Below are positions 36,463 through 43,908 of a DNA stretch of 63,643 bases, in pieces. Location: positions 1-63,643 of the forward strand of contig JAQXIX010000005.1 in NCBI GenBank assembly GCA_029008005.1, read 5' to 3'. The notes below the pieces were generated by a model. That model did no database searches. It was not told the DNA's origin and saw only the letters and a program-made list of their open reading frames with translations. A program made the translations under genes and the position numbers. Position 1 is the stretch's first letter. Each line of letters starts with the position of its first letter. The DNA comes from Bacillota bacterium (GTDB taxonomy: Bacteria; Bacillota; Clostridia; Peptostreptococcales; Anaerovoracaceae).

Positions 36463-37352
36463 TATTCTGCAGCCTCCGTTTTCGTCTTGATTATTGAGAA
36501 CACAATACTTCCTGCAAGAAGAGCAACAATAATGGCAATTGATATGAGATTGTGAACATGTATATCGAAGATTCCGAGAAGCATTTTGATTCCCGTAAAT
36601 ACCAATATTATTCCGACACCGTACTTCACATACTGGAATCTGGAATGCAGATGCTCCAGAACGAAAAACAGCTGTCTGAGACCCATAACGGCAAACAGAT
36701 TCGAAGTATATACAATAAACATATCTGTTGTCATCGAAAGCACTGCAGGAACTGAATCAACGGCAAATATTACATCCGAGAAAATAATCAGTACCATTAC
36801 AACGGATAACGGTGTGAACAAGTATTTTGCCTTCTTCGAAAGCTTGCTTGCGTTTGCGTCATAATTGCTGCCATCGTTTCTGACAATAAATTTTTCTCCG
36901 TAAACACCATCGCTCACAGGCATTACCTTTGAAATTATTCTGTACATCATGCCATCTCTGGGATCCTCATCCTCGTCATTTTTGAACATCTTAAGTCCGC
37001 TGACAATAAGGATTGCTCCGAATACCCAAAGCACCCACTCAAATTTCGTAACAAGAGAAATTCCCAGGAAGATAAACAGAAATCTGAGAATTATCGTACC
37101 TGCGATACCGTAATTCAGAACTTTGTGCTGAGCATGCTCGTTTATACCGAAGCTGATGAATATCATCAGAAATACGAAAAGATTATCCACGCTGAGACTC
37201 AGTTCGATAATATATCCTGCCGCGAAGTCTATTGCCTTCGTGCTGTCCATAAAAAAATATATTCCGGCACAGAAAAGAAATGCCAAAAAAATCCATATAA
37301 ACAGACCTTTGTGCTGTAAAAGAACCTCTTTTGTTGAATGTTGTTTTTTCAT
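36462..37352 (-). CDS. TerC-family membrane protein, probable manganese exporter
   Basis: 296 residues with about seven to eight helices. TerC motifs include AIDFAAGYIIELSLSVDNLFVF, shown here in parts as IELSLSVDNLF, and the second acidic motif FSDVIFAVDSVPAVL. TerC/Alx proteins export Mn2+ and have been linked to metalation of secreted proteins. The ATG at 37352 is chosen because GGGAG lies 8 bases upstream; the GTG at 37361 overlaps that site. It directly follows a yybP-ykoY riboswitch and precedes mntP. Confidence 0.9.
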   Translation of the reverse strand: MKKQHSTKEVLLQHKGLFIWIFLAFLFCAGIYFFMDSTKAIDFAAGYIIELSLSVDNLFVFLMIFISFGINEHAQHKVLNYGIAGTIILRFLFIFLGISLVTKFEWVLWVFGAILIVSGLKMFKNDEDEDPRDGMMYRIISKVMPVSDGVYGEKFIVRNDGSNYDANASKLSKKAKYLFTPLSVVMVLIIFSDVIFAVDSVPAVLSMTTDMFIVYTSNLFAVMGLRQLFFVLEHLHSRFQYVKYGVGIILVFTGIKMLLGIFDIHVHNLISIAIIVALLAGSIVFSIIKTKTEAAE

Positions 37353-37385
37353 TTTTATCACTCCCGAATAATTATGATCTTAATC

Positions 37386-37500
37386 AAAAAAGAGACTTTC
37401 TGCCTCTTCCGCAGATAAGTCTCATCATTTCAGATCATGCCAGGTTATTACGCCGAGATTGTTGACATCATCACGCTGCTGCGCTGACTACTCCCTTATT
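37386..37500 (-). ncRNA. yybP-ykoY manganese riboswitch with terminator platform
   Basis: On the minus strand the leader begins with AAGGGAGTAG (37488-37497), then a GC-rich helix, TCAACAATCTCGGCG, ACCTGGCATGATC, and ends in a terminator with arms GAGACTTATCTGC and GCAGAAAGTCTC (37392-37423) followed by six T. The GGGAGTAG and CCTGGC elements, the spacing and the terC-mntP genes downstream match the Mn2+-sensing yybP-ykoY class. In that class Mn2+ binding favours anti-termination, turning on exporters. The fit was judged by eye, without a covariance model. Confidence 0.88.
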
Positions 37501-37508
37501 TAGAGAAT

Positions 37509-37537
37509 ACTCTACCACAGCATACATGCTTTTGCAA
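37509..37537 (-). promoter_or_regulatory. Promoter of the terC-mntP operon
   Basis: TTGCAA (37532-37537) and TAGAGT (37509-37514) 17 bases apart on the minus strand, placing the transcript start just before the riboswitch. Confidence 0.72.
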
Positions 37538-37689
37538 GAAATATTGTCCCTCATTGCCGGATATCATTAAAATAATCAACCCTGTAACCCATGTTTCACC
37601 GTCACATTCTGCAAAAGCATTGAAAACAGATGTGCTGCGGTGAAATCTTGTGAGTCTCGGAGAATATCCGAGGCCTCTCGAATGCATAT
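37538..37689. other. Intergenic stretch without a supported gene
   Basis: This lies between the promoter of the manganese operon and that of the divergent regulator gene. It holds only a small hairpin (CTCGGA and TCCGAG, 37657-37673). A 63-codon frame crosses it on the minus strand but lacks a ribosome binding site and runs through the terC promoter. Confidence 0.5.
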
Positions 37690-37718
37690 TTGCATTTCAT
37701 GAAGTTTTTTTATATACT
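37690..37718 (+). promoter_or_regulatory. Promoter of the PAS-AAA regulator gene
   Basis: TTGCAT (37690-37695) and TATACT (37713-37718) are 17 bases apart. An inverted repeat ATGCA-TATT-TGCAT (37682-37695) covers the -35, a possible binding site for autoregulation. Confidence 0.72.
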
Positions 37719-37769
37719 GTAACTATACTTTAACTGACATATTGATGAACAAATACGGAGATTCGAACT

Positions 37770-39131
37770 ATGGCAGATAAAAATAAACTTGATAACATCT
37801 ATAAAACGATTGTTGAACATTTGGGAGAAGAGATTTTTGTGTGCGACGGCGAAGGAAATGTTTTGTTTGTCAATCCTGCATCCATCGAGATAAGCGAGTT
37901 TGAAACGCAGGATGTAATCGGACGCAATATGCGTGACCTTATGGCAGAAGGATACTTCTCACAGAGCAGCACCCTCACTGTGCTTCGTGAGAGAAAACCT
38001 GTAAGCATACTTCAGACAACTAAGAGCGGGAATCAGGTAATAGCGACAGGAATACCGATATTCGATGAAAAAGGCAATATCGAACTTGTAATCACATCAT
38101 CCCAGGATATTCATGCTGTAGATAAGCTTCTCGATACTCTCGACAAGCAAAGGCAGGAAATCGAGACTCTCAGACGCGAGCTTTCAAAAAGCAGCGAGAT
38201 AGATGTAACCGATCCTGCCAGCCTGAAAATAAAGGATTCACTTGAAAAAGTTGCATCTCTCGATATTCCGCTTCTGATTTATGGTGAGTCGGGAACAGGT
38301 AAGCAAGTTGCCGCAAGACATGTACATTTTTACAGTAACCGCAGTGAGAAGCCTTTTGTAACCGTAACATGCACCGACTCAGACGAAGAATATCTGGATA
38401 AAGAAATATTCGGTGCCGAGGACAGTTCTCTCAACGGAGAAAGAAGAAATATAAAGCAGGGAAAGCTGGATTACGCCAATGAAGGGACACTTGTCATAAA
38501 CAATATCTCTCATTTGCCGATGCGACTTCAGTCGAAGCTTTTTAATTACATTGACAAAGGCACTTTCACAAGATACGGCGGCTCTCAGGAGGTCAAATCC
38601 TCTGCCAGAATTATTGCAGTTACAGGCAGTGATCTGAAGAGTATGAGCAAGTCGGGAGAATTCATGAAATCTCTCTATTATAAACTTGATACAGTCCCTC
38701 TCAGCATACCGCCGCTGAGAAACAGAATAAGGGACATTCCTTATCTTGCCAACCAGTATATTTCTAAATACAATGCTAAATACAATGCCAAGAAAATCTT
38801 CAACAAGGATGCTCTCGGCGTTCTGACATCACATACATGGCCGGGCAATCTTATTGAACTGGATAAGACTGTGGAGAGCGCTTACATTATGAGTGACGGT
38901 CCTGTAATCAAGGGTTCCACCGTATATGATGTCATCCACGGATCAACAGAACAGGAAGAATCAAAATATAAAGTCTACTGTGAGGACATTATTCCTCTTA
39001 AGGAAGCAAAACACCAGCTGGAAGAACAGCTGGTGAAACGAGCATATGAAATATATAAAACGACTTATAAAACTGCCGAAGCACTCGGCGTAAATCAATC
39101 TACTGTCTCGAGAATCCTTAAGAAGTACTGA
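37770..39131 (+). CDS. PAS-AAA-HTH regulator resembling sigma-54 activators but lacking GAFTGA
   Basis: 453 residues. A PAS domain (about 8-115) is joined by a coiled coil (about 117-142) to a sigma-54-interaction-type AAA+ domain (about 150-385) and a Fis/TyrR-like helix-turn-helix at the end (TAEALGVNQSTVSRIL, about 434-449). Walker A is intact (GESGTGK, 172-178). The GAFTGA loop that contacts sigma-54 is replaced by DSSLNGE near 218-224, and the Walker B acidic pair is changed: LVINNI instead of LFLDEI (241-246). It therefore probably neither hydrolyses ATP normally nor activates sigma-54; a TyrR-like sigma-70 regulator is the likelier role. GGAG precedes the ATG. Its own promoter is a sigma-A type. 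Confidence 0.85.
   Translation: MADKNKLDNIYKTIVEHLGEEIFVCDGEGNVLFVNPASIEISEFETQDVIGRNMRDLMAEGYFSQSSTLTVLRERKPVSILQTTKSGNQVIATGIPIFDEKGNIELVITSSQDIHAVDKLLDTLDKQRQEIETLRRELSKSSEIDVTDPASLKIKDSLEKVASLDIPLLIYGESGTGKQVAARHVHFYSNRSEKPFVTVTCTDSDEEYLDKEIFGAEDSSLNGERRNIKQGKLDYANEGTLVINNISHLPMRLQSKLFNYIDKGTFTRYGGSQEVKSSARIIAVTGSDLKSMSKSGEFMKSLYYKLDTVPLSIPPLRNRIRDIPYLANQYISKYNAKYNAKKIFNKDALGVLTSHTWPGNLIELDKTVESAYIMSDGPVIKGSTVYDVIHGSTEQEESKYKVYCEDIIPLKEAKHQLEEQLVKRAYEIYKTTYKTAEALGVNQSTVSRILKKY
39012..39039 (-). terminator. Hairpin inside the regulator gene, probable terminator of the sir2 operon
   Basis: Perfect 9-base arms CACCAGCTG (39012-39020) and CAGCTGGTG (39027-39035) with a 6-base loop. The hairpin is about 95 bases beyond the sir2 stop. 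On the minus strand it is followed by TTTTGCTT. It could stop minus-strand transcripts, since the convergent stops abut with no spacer. Confidence 0.5.
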
Positions 39132-39872
39132 TTACAGATTATCAAAAGCTTCTCTCAGAACTTTTCCTATTGAATCATTTATTACAAGTGAGGCTCTTTT
39201 ATCAAAAGATGTCTCACTTTTATTTATGAGTACAAGTTTGTCTCCTCCGAAATAATTTACAAAGCCCGCTGCAGGATATACAACAAGTGAGGTTCCTCCG
39301 ATAATAAGCGTATCTGCCTTTCTTATGGCATCGACTGCACCGGAAATCTGTTTATCGTCAAGCATTTCTTCATAAAGGACTACATCCGGCTTGACCGTTC
39401 CTCCGCATTTGCTGCATTTCGGTATCATTTCTTCGCAGTTTCCCTCATCCATTATATAATCCAGGTCGTAATATTCCCCGCAGTCCATACAGTAATTTCT
39501 GAGCACAGAACCATGCAGCTCATAAACCGTACTGCTTCCTGCTTTCTGATGAAGACCGTCAATATTCTGAGTGACAACCGCCTTAAGCTTGCCCATTTTT
39601 TCAAGCTCCGCCAATACCTTGTGTGCATCATTGGGCTGAGCATCCCTGTAAATCAGATTGTTTTTGTAATAATCATAAAACATCTCTGTCTTTGCAATGA
39701 AAAAACTGTGCGAGAGCATTTCCTCAGGTGACATTCCGTAATTCTGCTGCGCATTGTAAAGTCCCTGTGCACTTCTGAAATCAGGTATATTTGATTCCGT
39801 TGAAACGCCGGCGCCTCCGAAAAACACTATATTATTGCTGCTTCTCAATATTTCAGTTAATTCTTCATACAT
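39132..39872 (-). CDS. NAD-dependent protein deacylase, Sir2 family
   Basis: Sirtuin of 246 residues, the bacterial CobB/SrtN size. NAD-binding motifs GAGVSTESNIPDFR (about 20-33) and TQNIDGLHQKAG (about 108-119) are present, as is the catalytic His in ELHGS (about 128). Four Cys of the zinc site lie in CMDCG and CSKCGG. It removes acyl groups from lysines using NAD (family role). It is the last gene of the long minus-strand run and abuts the convergent regulator gene with no gap. Confidence 0.95.
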   Translation of the reverse strand: MYEELTEILRSSNNIVFFGGAGVSTESNIPDFRSAQGLYNAQQNYGMSPEEMLSHSFFIAKTEMFYDYYKNNLIYRDAQPNDAHKVLAELEKMGKLKAVVTQNIDGLHQKAGSSTVYELHGSVLRNYCMDCGEYYDLDYIMDEGNCEEMIPKCSKCGGTVKPDVVLYEEMLDDKQISGAVDAIRKADTLIIGGTSLVVYPAAGFVNYFGGDKLVLINKSETSFDKRASLVINDSIGKVLREAFDNL

Positions 39873-39873
39873 A

Positions 39874-41085
39874 TCAGTTACCTCCCTGATGTTTCTTTAC
39901 TTTATCAACCGCTGCAATTATTATTACCGCTCCCGCTGCCGTTGCTGCAGTAGAGCAGATAAGAAGCGCTCCGGCACCTGCATTGTCGAGAATAATTCCG
40001 CCCAGCAGGCTGGCAAATATCGTCGTGACGGTAACCATCGTCGTAAACAGTGCCTGCCCTTTAACAGCTTCTCCTCTGCTCATAACCTCATCTGTGAAAT
40101 GCACCATTGACGGCAGGAAAAGAGCAAAGGACACCAGCTGAAATATATGGGCGAAATACAGCAGCCACACCGAACCTGCAACACAGCACATTGCGATTTT
40201 TACTGTGAATCCCACCGCTGCAACCTTAAGCAGAAAACTGCAGGAAAATCGTTTTTTTATCTGATTGAACAAAACCATCGTAGGAATTTCCAGAAATGCC
40301 ATTACTGCCAGAATCCGGCCCATGTCTTCTGTCGTTCCACCGACATTGTCAACAATCTGTGCCATATAATTGTTCAGAATCGCATTGCTGAAATACAGCC
40401 CCGCAACTCCTATATTTACTACCATGAACATCTTGTTGCGTCTTGCAAAGTCCAAAAGATTAATGTTTTCTTTTTCTTTCCCGGCTGCTTCTGACACCGA
40501 GTTTTCGGATTTTGCCTTTCTGAAGTGATATCCGGTAAATACAAGGCTTACCAGCAGACACAGACACACGATTTCACCTGTTACGGGCATTACCATTACG
40601 CCGAATTTATCTACCAGAGTTCCAAGGACAGCCACGAGCACAGAGTACGCCAGAGAGCCTACGCTTCTGGCTATTCCGAAGTTTATACTCACTCCGCTTT
40701 CTTCAAGCCTGAAGGACAGAGAGTTAAAGAGCGGCTGCAGCACTGTGTGCCATGATATGAGAAGTACAAATACAACACACAGTCCCGGAGACTTCCCGGA
40801 AAACACAAACATCCCGACAGTAAAAATCATCATCATCACTGTCATCATCTCTGTTATTCCCAGAACTCCTGTCCTTTTGGACCGGTCTGCCAGATCCGCT
40901 ATTATCGGCTGCATTACAACTGCCAGTACATTAGCGACCGCCAGTGTAATTCCTATCTGAGAATTGCTGAAACCTTTATCGAGCATAAACACCGAAGCGA
41001 AGCTGGATATAATTCCGTATATCATCCAGTATGCTCCGAATATACACCCGTATTCGATATTTAAAATTCTCTCCGTGTTCTTCAT
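39874..41085 (-). CDS. Major facilitator superfamily transporter
   Basis: 403 residues with about twelve membrane helices. The pattern resembles the MFS_1-like/nucleoside-permease group: an N-terminal YGCIFGAYWMIYGIISSFASVF-like first helix (shown in part) and the loop DLADRSKRTGVLG after helix 2. The substrate is not recognisable. It lies 1 base before sir2 and 6 bases after the zinc-ribbon gene. GAGGAG lies 15 bases before the ATG, a long distance. Confidence 0.82.
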   Translation of the reverse strand: MKNTERILNIEYGCIFGAYWMIYGIISSFASVFMLDKGFSNSQIGITLAVANVLAVVMQPIIADLADRSKRTGVLGITEMMTVMMMIFTVGMFVFSGKSPGLCVVFVLLISWHTVLQPLFNSLSFRLEESGVSINFGIARSVGSLAYSVLVAVLGTLVDKFGVMVMPVTGEIVCLCLLVSLVFTGYHFRKAKSENSVSEAAGKEKENINLLDFARRNKMFMVVNIGVAGLYFSNAILNNYMAQIVDNVGGTTEDMGRILAVMAFLEIPTMVLFNQIKKRFSCSFLLKVAAVGFTVKIAMCCVAGSVWLLYFAHIFQLVSFALFLPSMVHFTDEVMSRGEAVKGQALFTTMVTVTTIFASLLGGIILDNAGAGALLICSTAATAAGAVIIIAAVDKVKKHQGGN

Positions 41086-41091
41086 TTACTA

Positions 41092-41484
41092 CTATACTGT
41101 CTCCTCAAATTCCGCATTGCAGTGAGGGCATGTTATCTTTATCTTGCCTGCACCTACCGGAACTCTTAATTTGCCTTTGCAGTAAGGACATATCAGCACT
41201 CTTCTTCCGTCATTTCCGGCTTTTCTCGATCTTCCCGAAAATAATTTCGATTTTAATTCGAAATACTTGCTGTTTTCCTGCTGCCTTTTATATATACTTC
41301 TTGAGAATGCTCTGCAATATGCAATAATCAGCAGCACTACCGCAATCAATCTCAAAATATGTATATTAATAAAAATGTTTACTGCCAGCACAATTGCCGC
41401 TGCAATAAGAATCACTCTGTTCAGTTCATCCATGCCGTACCGGCCTATCATCAGTCTGCTCATAAATCCCCTGAATCCGTTCAT
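41092..41484 (-). CDS. Small membrane protein with C-terminal zinc ribbon
   Basis: 130 residues. One or two membrane helices (about 24-60) are followed by a basic linker and a C-terminal zinc ribbon with CPYCKGKLRVP and CPHCNAEFEE, two CxxC pairs (about 99-122). The family function is unknown to me; such proteins are common in Clostridia. It overlaps the metH stop by 4 bases (ATGA), so it is translationally coupled to metH. Confidence 0.75.
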   Translation of the reverse strand: MNGFRGFMSRLMIGRYGMDELNRVILIAAAIVLAVNIFINIHILRLIAVVLLIIAYCRAFSRSIYKRQQENSKYFELKSKLFSGRSRKAGNDGRRVLICPYCKGKLRVPVGAGKIKITCPHCNAEFEETV

Positions 41485-43871
41485 TTCCTGTATATCTCCT
41501 TCCCTGCTTCAACTGACTTCATCGCATCCTCGCAATAGTAGTCGGCATTTATTTCTCTGGCATATTCCTCAGTGAGAACTGCGCCTCCGACCATTACCTT
41601 ACATTCCGGGAATTCCTCCTTGACAGCCTGAATCGTCTTCTCCATTGACGGCAGAGTTGTCGTCATAAGTGCGCTGAGTCCCAAAGCCTTTGCTCCTGTC
41701 TCGCGAATTGCCCCAACTACATTCTGCACAGGAACATCTCTTCCCAGATCGAGAACATCGAATCCGTAGTTCTCCATTATTACTCTGACGATATTCTTGC
41801 CAATATCGTGAATGTCACCCTTTACTGTGGCAAGTACCACCTTGCCTATTGATTCTCTGCTTCCTCCGCTGGCTTCGAGAGCTTCCTTGATTACAGCGAA
41901 TCCTGCCTGAGCAGCTTCTGCTGATTTAAGCATCTCGGGAAGGAACACGTCGCCCTTCTCAAAGGCTTTTCCCACTTTATCAAGGGCTGTTATCAGATCC
42001 TCATTTACGATATCCATCGGATCCTTCGTATTAAGAAGTTCTCTTACAGATTCTGCCGCTTCACCCGACAATCCCTGTCTGATGTTTTTCGAAAGAACGC
42101 TTTCTTCCGATGGGGCAGAAGCTTTTGCTGCAGCTTTAGGGGCAGACTCCGTATCCGAGTATCTTTCTATATATCTGGCGGCACCGATATCTACGTTTTT
42201 AAGAACGTTAAATGCGTATACCGATGCCATCATGTCTTCGTCATTAGGATTGATTATAGGCAGCGTCAATCCGTTTTCCATAGCCATTGTCAGGAAAGTT
42301 CTGTTTATTACAGGCCGGATAGGTAATCCGAAGCTTACATTGGAAACCCCCAGAGCAGTTCCGAGGCCTAGTTCATCTCTGACGCGTCTTACTGTCTTCA
42401 GAGTCTCGTCAACTTCCTTCTGCTGAGCCGATACTGTCAATGTCAGTGCGTCAACAATAACATCTTCCTCAGGGATTCCGTACTCCTTTGCCTTTGCCAG
42501 AATTCTGCAGGCAATTTCAAATCTCTCATCGCATGTCTCCGGTATTCCGCGGGAATCAAGAGTAAGGGCAATTACAGCTGCGCCGTATTTTTTTACTATA
42601 GGCAGAACCTTGTCCATTACATCTTCGTCACCGTTAACGGAATTTACAAGGGCTTTGCCGTTATATACTCTGAGCGCCGCTTCAATAGCATCGGGATTAG
42701 ATGAGTCAATCTGCAGCGGCACATCTGTTACGGCCTGAACCTTCTTCACAACCTTAGGCATAACTTCAGCCTCATTGAGCCCCGGAACCCCCACATTCAC
42801 ATCGAGAATTTCTGCTCCCGCCTCAACCTGGCTGACTGCCTGCTTCTGTATGTAATCAAAGTCACCGTCCTTAAGTGCCTGTTTAAGCTTTTTCTTTCCT
42901 GTAGGATTGATTCTTTCTCCTATTACAGTAACGTGATCGGCAACGACTGTCTTGCTGCCGCTGCATATTCTCATTACTTTTCCTGATTCAGGTTTCTTCG
43001 CTTCCCCGAAACTGTCTCTGCAGGCTGCGATACCTCTTATGTATTCAGGTGTTGTTCCGCAGCATCCTCCCAGGGCACATACGCCTGCTTCGATGTATTT
43101 CTTCATCTCGTCAACGTATTCTTCTGCAGAAATATCATATCCGCCTGTTGCAGGATCAGGCAAGCCGGCATTAGGCTTGGCAAACACAGGCAGATCCGTT
43201 AATTCCATCATTTTCTTTATAAGAGGCAATATCTGCGCAGGTCCCAGTGAACAGTTTATTCCCAGAGCATCTGCACCGAGTCCTCCCAGGGTGAGAACCA
43301 TAGACTGAATATCCGTTCCTGTGAATGTCCTTCCGTTTTCTTCAAAGGACATTGAAACCATAACAGGCAGGTCTGAATTTTCTTTTACTGCGAGGAGAGC
43401 TGCCTTTGTTTCGTACAGATTCGTCATTGTCTCTATTACTGCCAGATCGCAACCTGCCTCTACTCCGCCTTTCACGATATCTTTATATATGTCATAGGCC
43501 TCTTCAAAAGTCATAGCTCCCATAGGCTCAAGCATGCTTCCCGTCGGTCCCATATCCAGAGCGGCATATATTTTCCTTCCTGAGGCTCTCGCTTCATCTC
43601 TGGCTTCAATTGTCGGTGTCGCCAGTTTTCTCACTGTTTCCGAGAGAGTTTCTCCGAGTTCTGATGCTTTCTCTCTGTTCATGTTAAATGTCGGTGCGTA
43701 TATGAAATCGGCTCCGGCATCTATGTATTCTTTGTGTATTTCTCTGACAACATCCGGGTTACGATATGCGAAGTCCGTTGAATTTTCTCCTTCTGCCATT
43801 CCTGCCTTCTGAAGCATTGTTCCCATTGCTCCGTCCAGTATATATCTGTTGTTTCTGAAGTTTATCGTCAT
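41481..43871 (-). CDS. metH: Cobalamin-dependent methionine synthase lacking the reactivation domain
   Basis: 796 residues. A homocysteine S-methyltransferase domain (about 1-290) carries the zinc ligands in GINCS and GGCCGTTPE. A pterin-binding methyltetrahydrofolate domain follows (about 315-570), then a B12 cap and Rossmann domain (about 585-796) with the cobalt-ligand motif DIHDIGKN. Full-length MetH (about 1200 residues) has a C-terminal AdoMet/reductase-activation domain, which is missing here, so reactivation of oxidised cobalamin needs a separate factor. No cobalamin riboswitch precedes it; it is co-transcribed behind polC with a 37-base gap. Confidence 0.92.
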   Translation of the reverse strand: MTINFRNNRYILDGAMGTMLQKAGMAEGENSTDFAYRNPDVVREIHKEYIDAGADFIYAPTFNMNREKASELGETLSETVRKLATPTIEARDEARASGRKIYAALDMGPTGSMLEPMGAMTFEEAYDIYKDIVKGGVEAGCDLAVIETMTNLYETKAALLAVKENSDLPVMVSMSFEENGRTFTGTDIQSMVLTLGGLGADALGINCSLGPAQILPLIKKMMELTDLPVFAKPNAGLPDPATGGYDISAEEYVDEMKKYIEAGVCALGGCCGTTPEYIRGIAACRDSFGEAKKPESGKVMRICSGSKTVVADHVTVIGERINPTGKKKLKQALKDGDFDYIQKQAVSQVEAGAEILDVNVGVPGLNEAEVMPKVVKKVQAVTDVPLQIDSSNPDAIEAALRVYNGKALVNSVNGDEDVMDKVLPIVKKYGAAVIALTLDSRGIPETCDERFEIACRILAKAKEYGIPEEDVIVDALTLTVSAQQKEVDETLKTVRRVRDELGLGTALGVSNVSFGLPIRPVINRTFLTMAMENGLTLPIINPNDEDMMASVYAFNVLKNVDIGAARYIERYSDTESAPKAAAKASAPSEESVLSKNIRQGLSGEAAESVRELLNTKDPMDIVNEDLITALDKVGKAFEKGDVFLPEMLKSAEAAQAGFAVIKEALEASGGSRESIGKVVLATVKGDIHDIGKNIVRVIMENYGFDVLDLGRDVPVQNVVGAIRETGAKALGLSALMTTTLPSMEKTIQAVKEEFPECKVMVGGAVLTEEYAREINADYYCEDAMKSVEAGKEIYRK

Positions 43872-43908
43872 CTTACATCATTCCTTTCGTCTGACCGGTT
43901 TACTGTTT

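Noticed and set aside
37496-37687. 63-codon minus-strand frame upstream of terC
   Set aside because: It crosses the terC promoter, has no ribosome binding site and no protein-like composition; the region is explained by promoters and the riboswitch.
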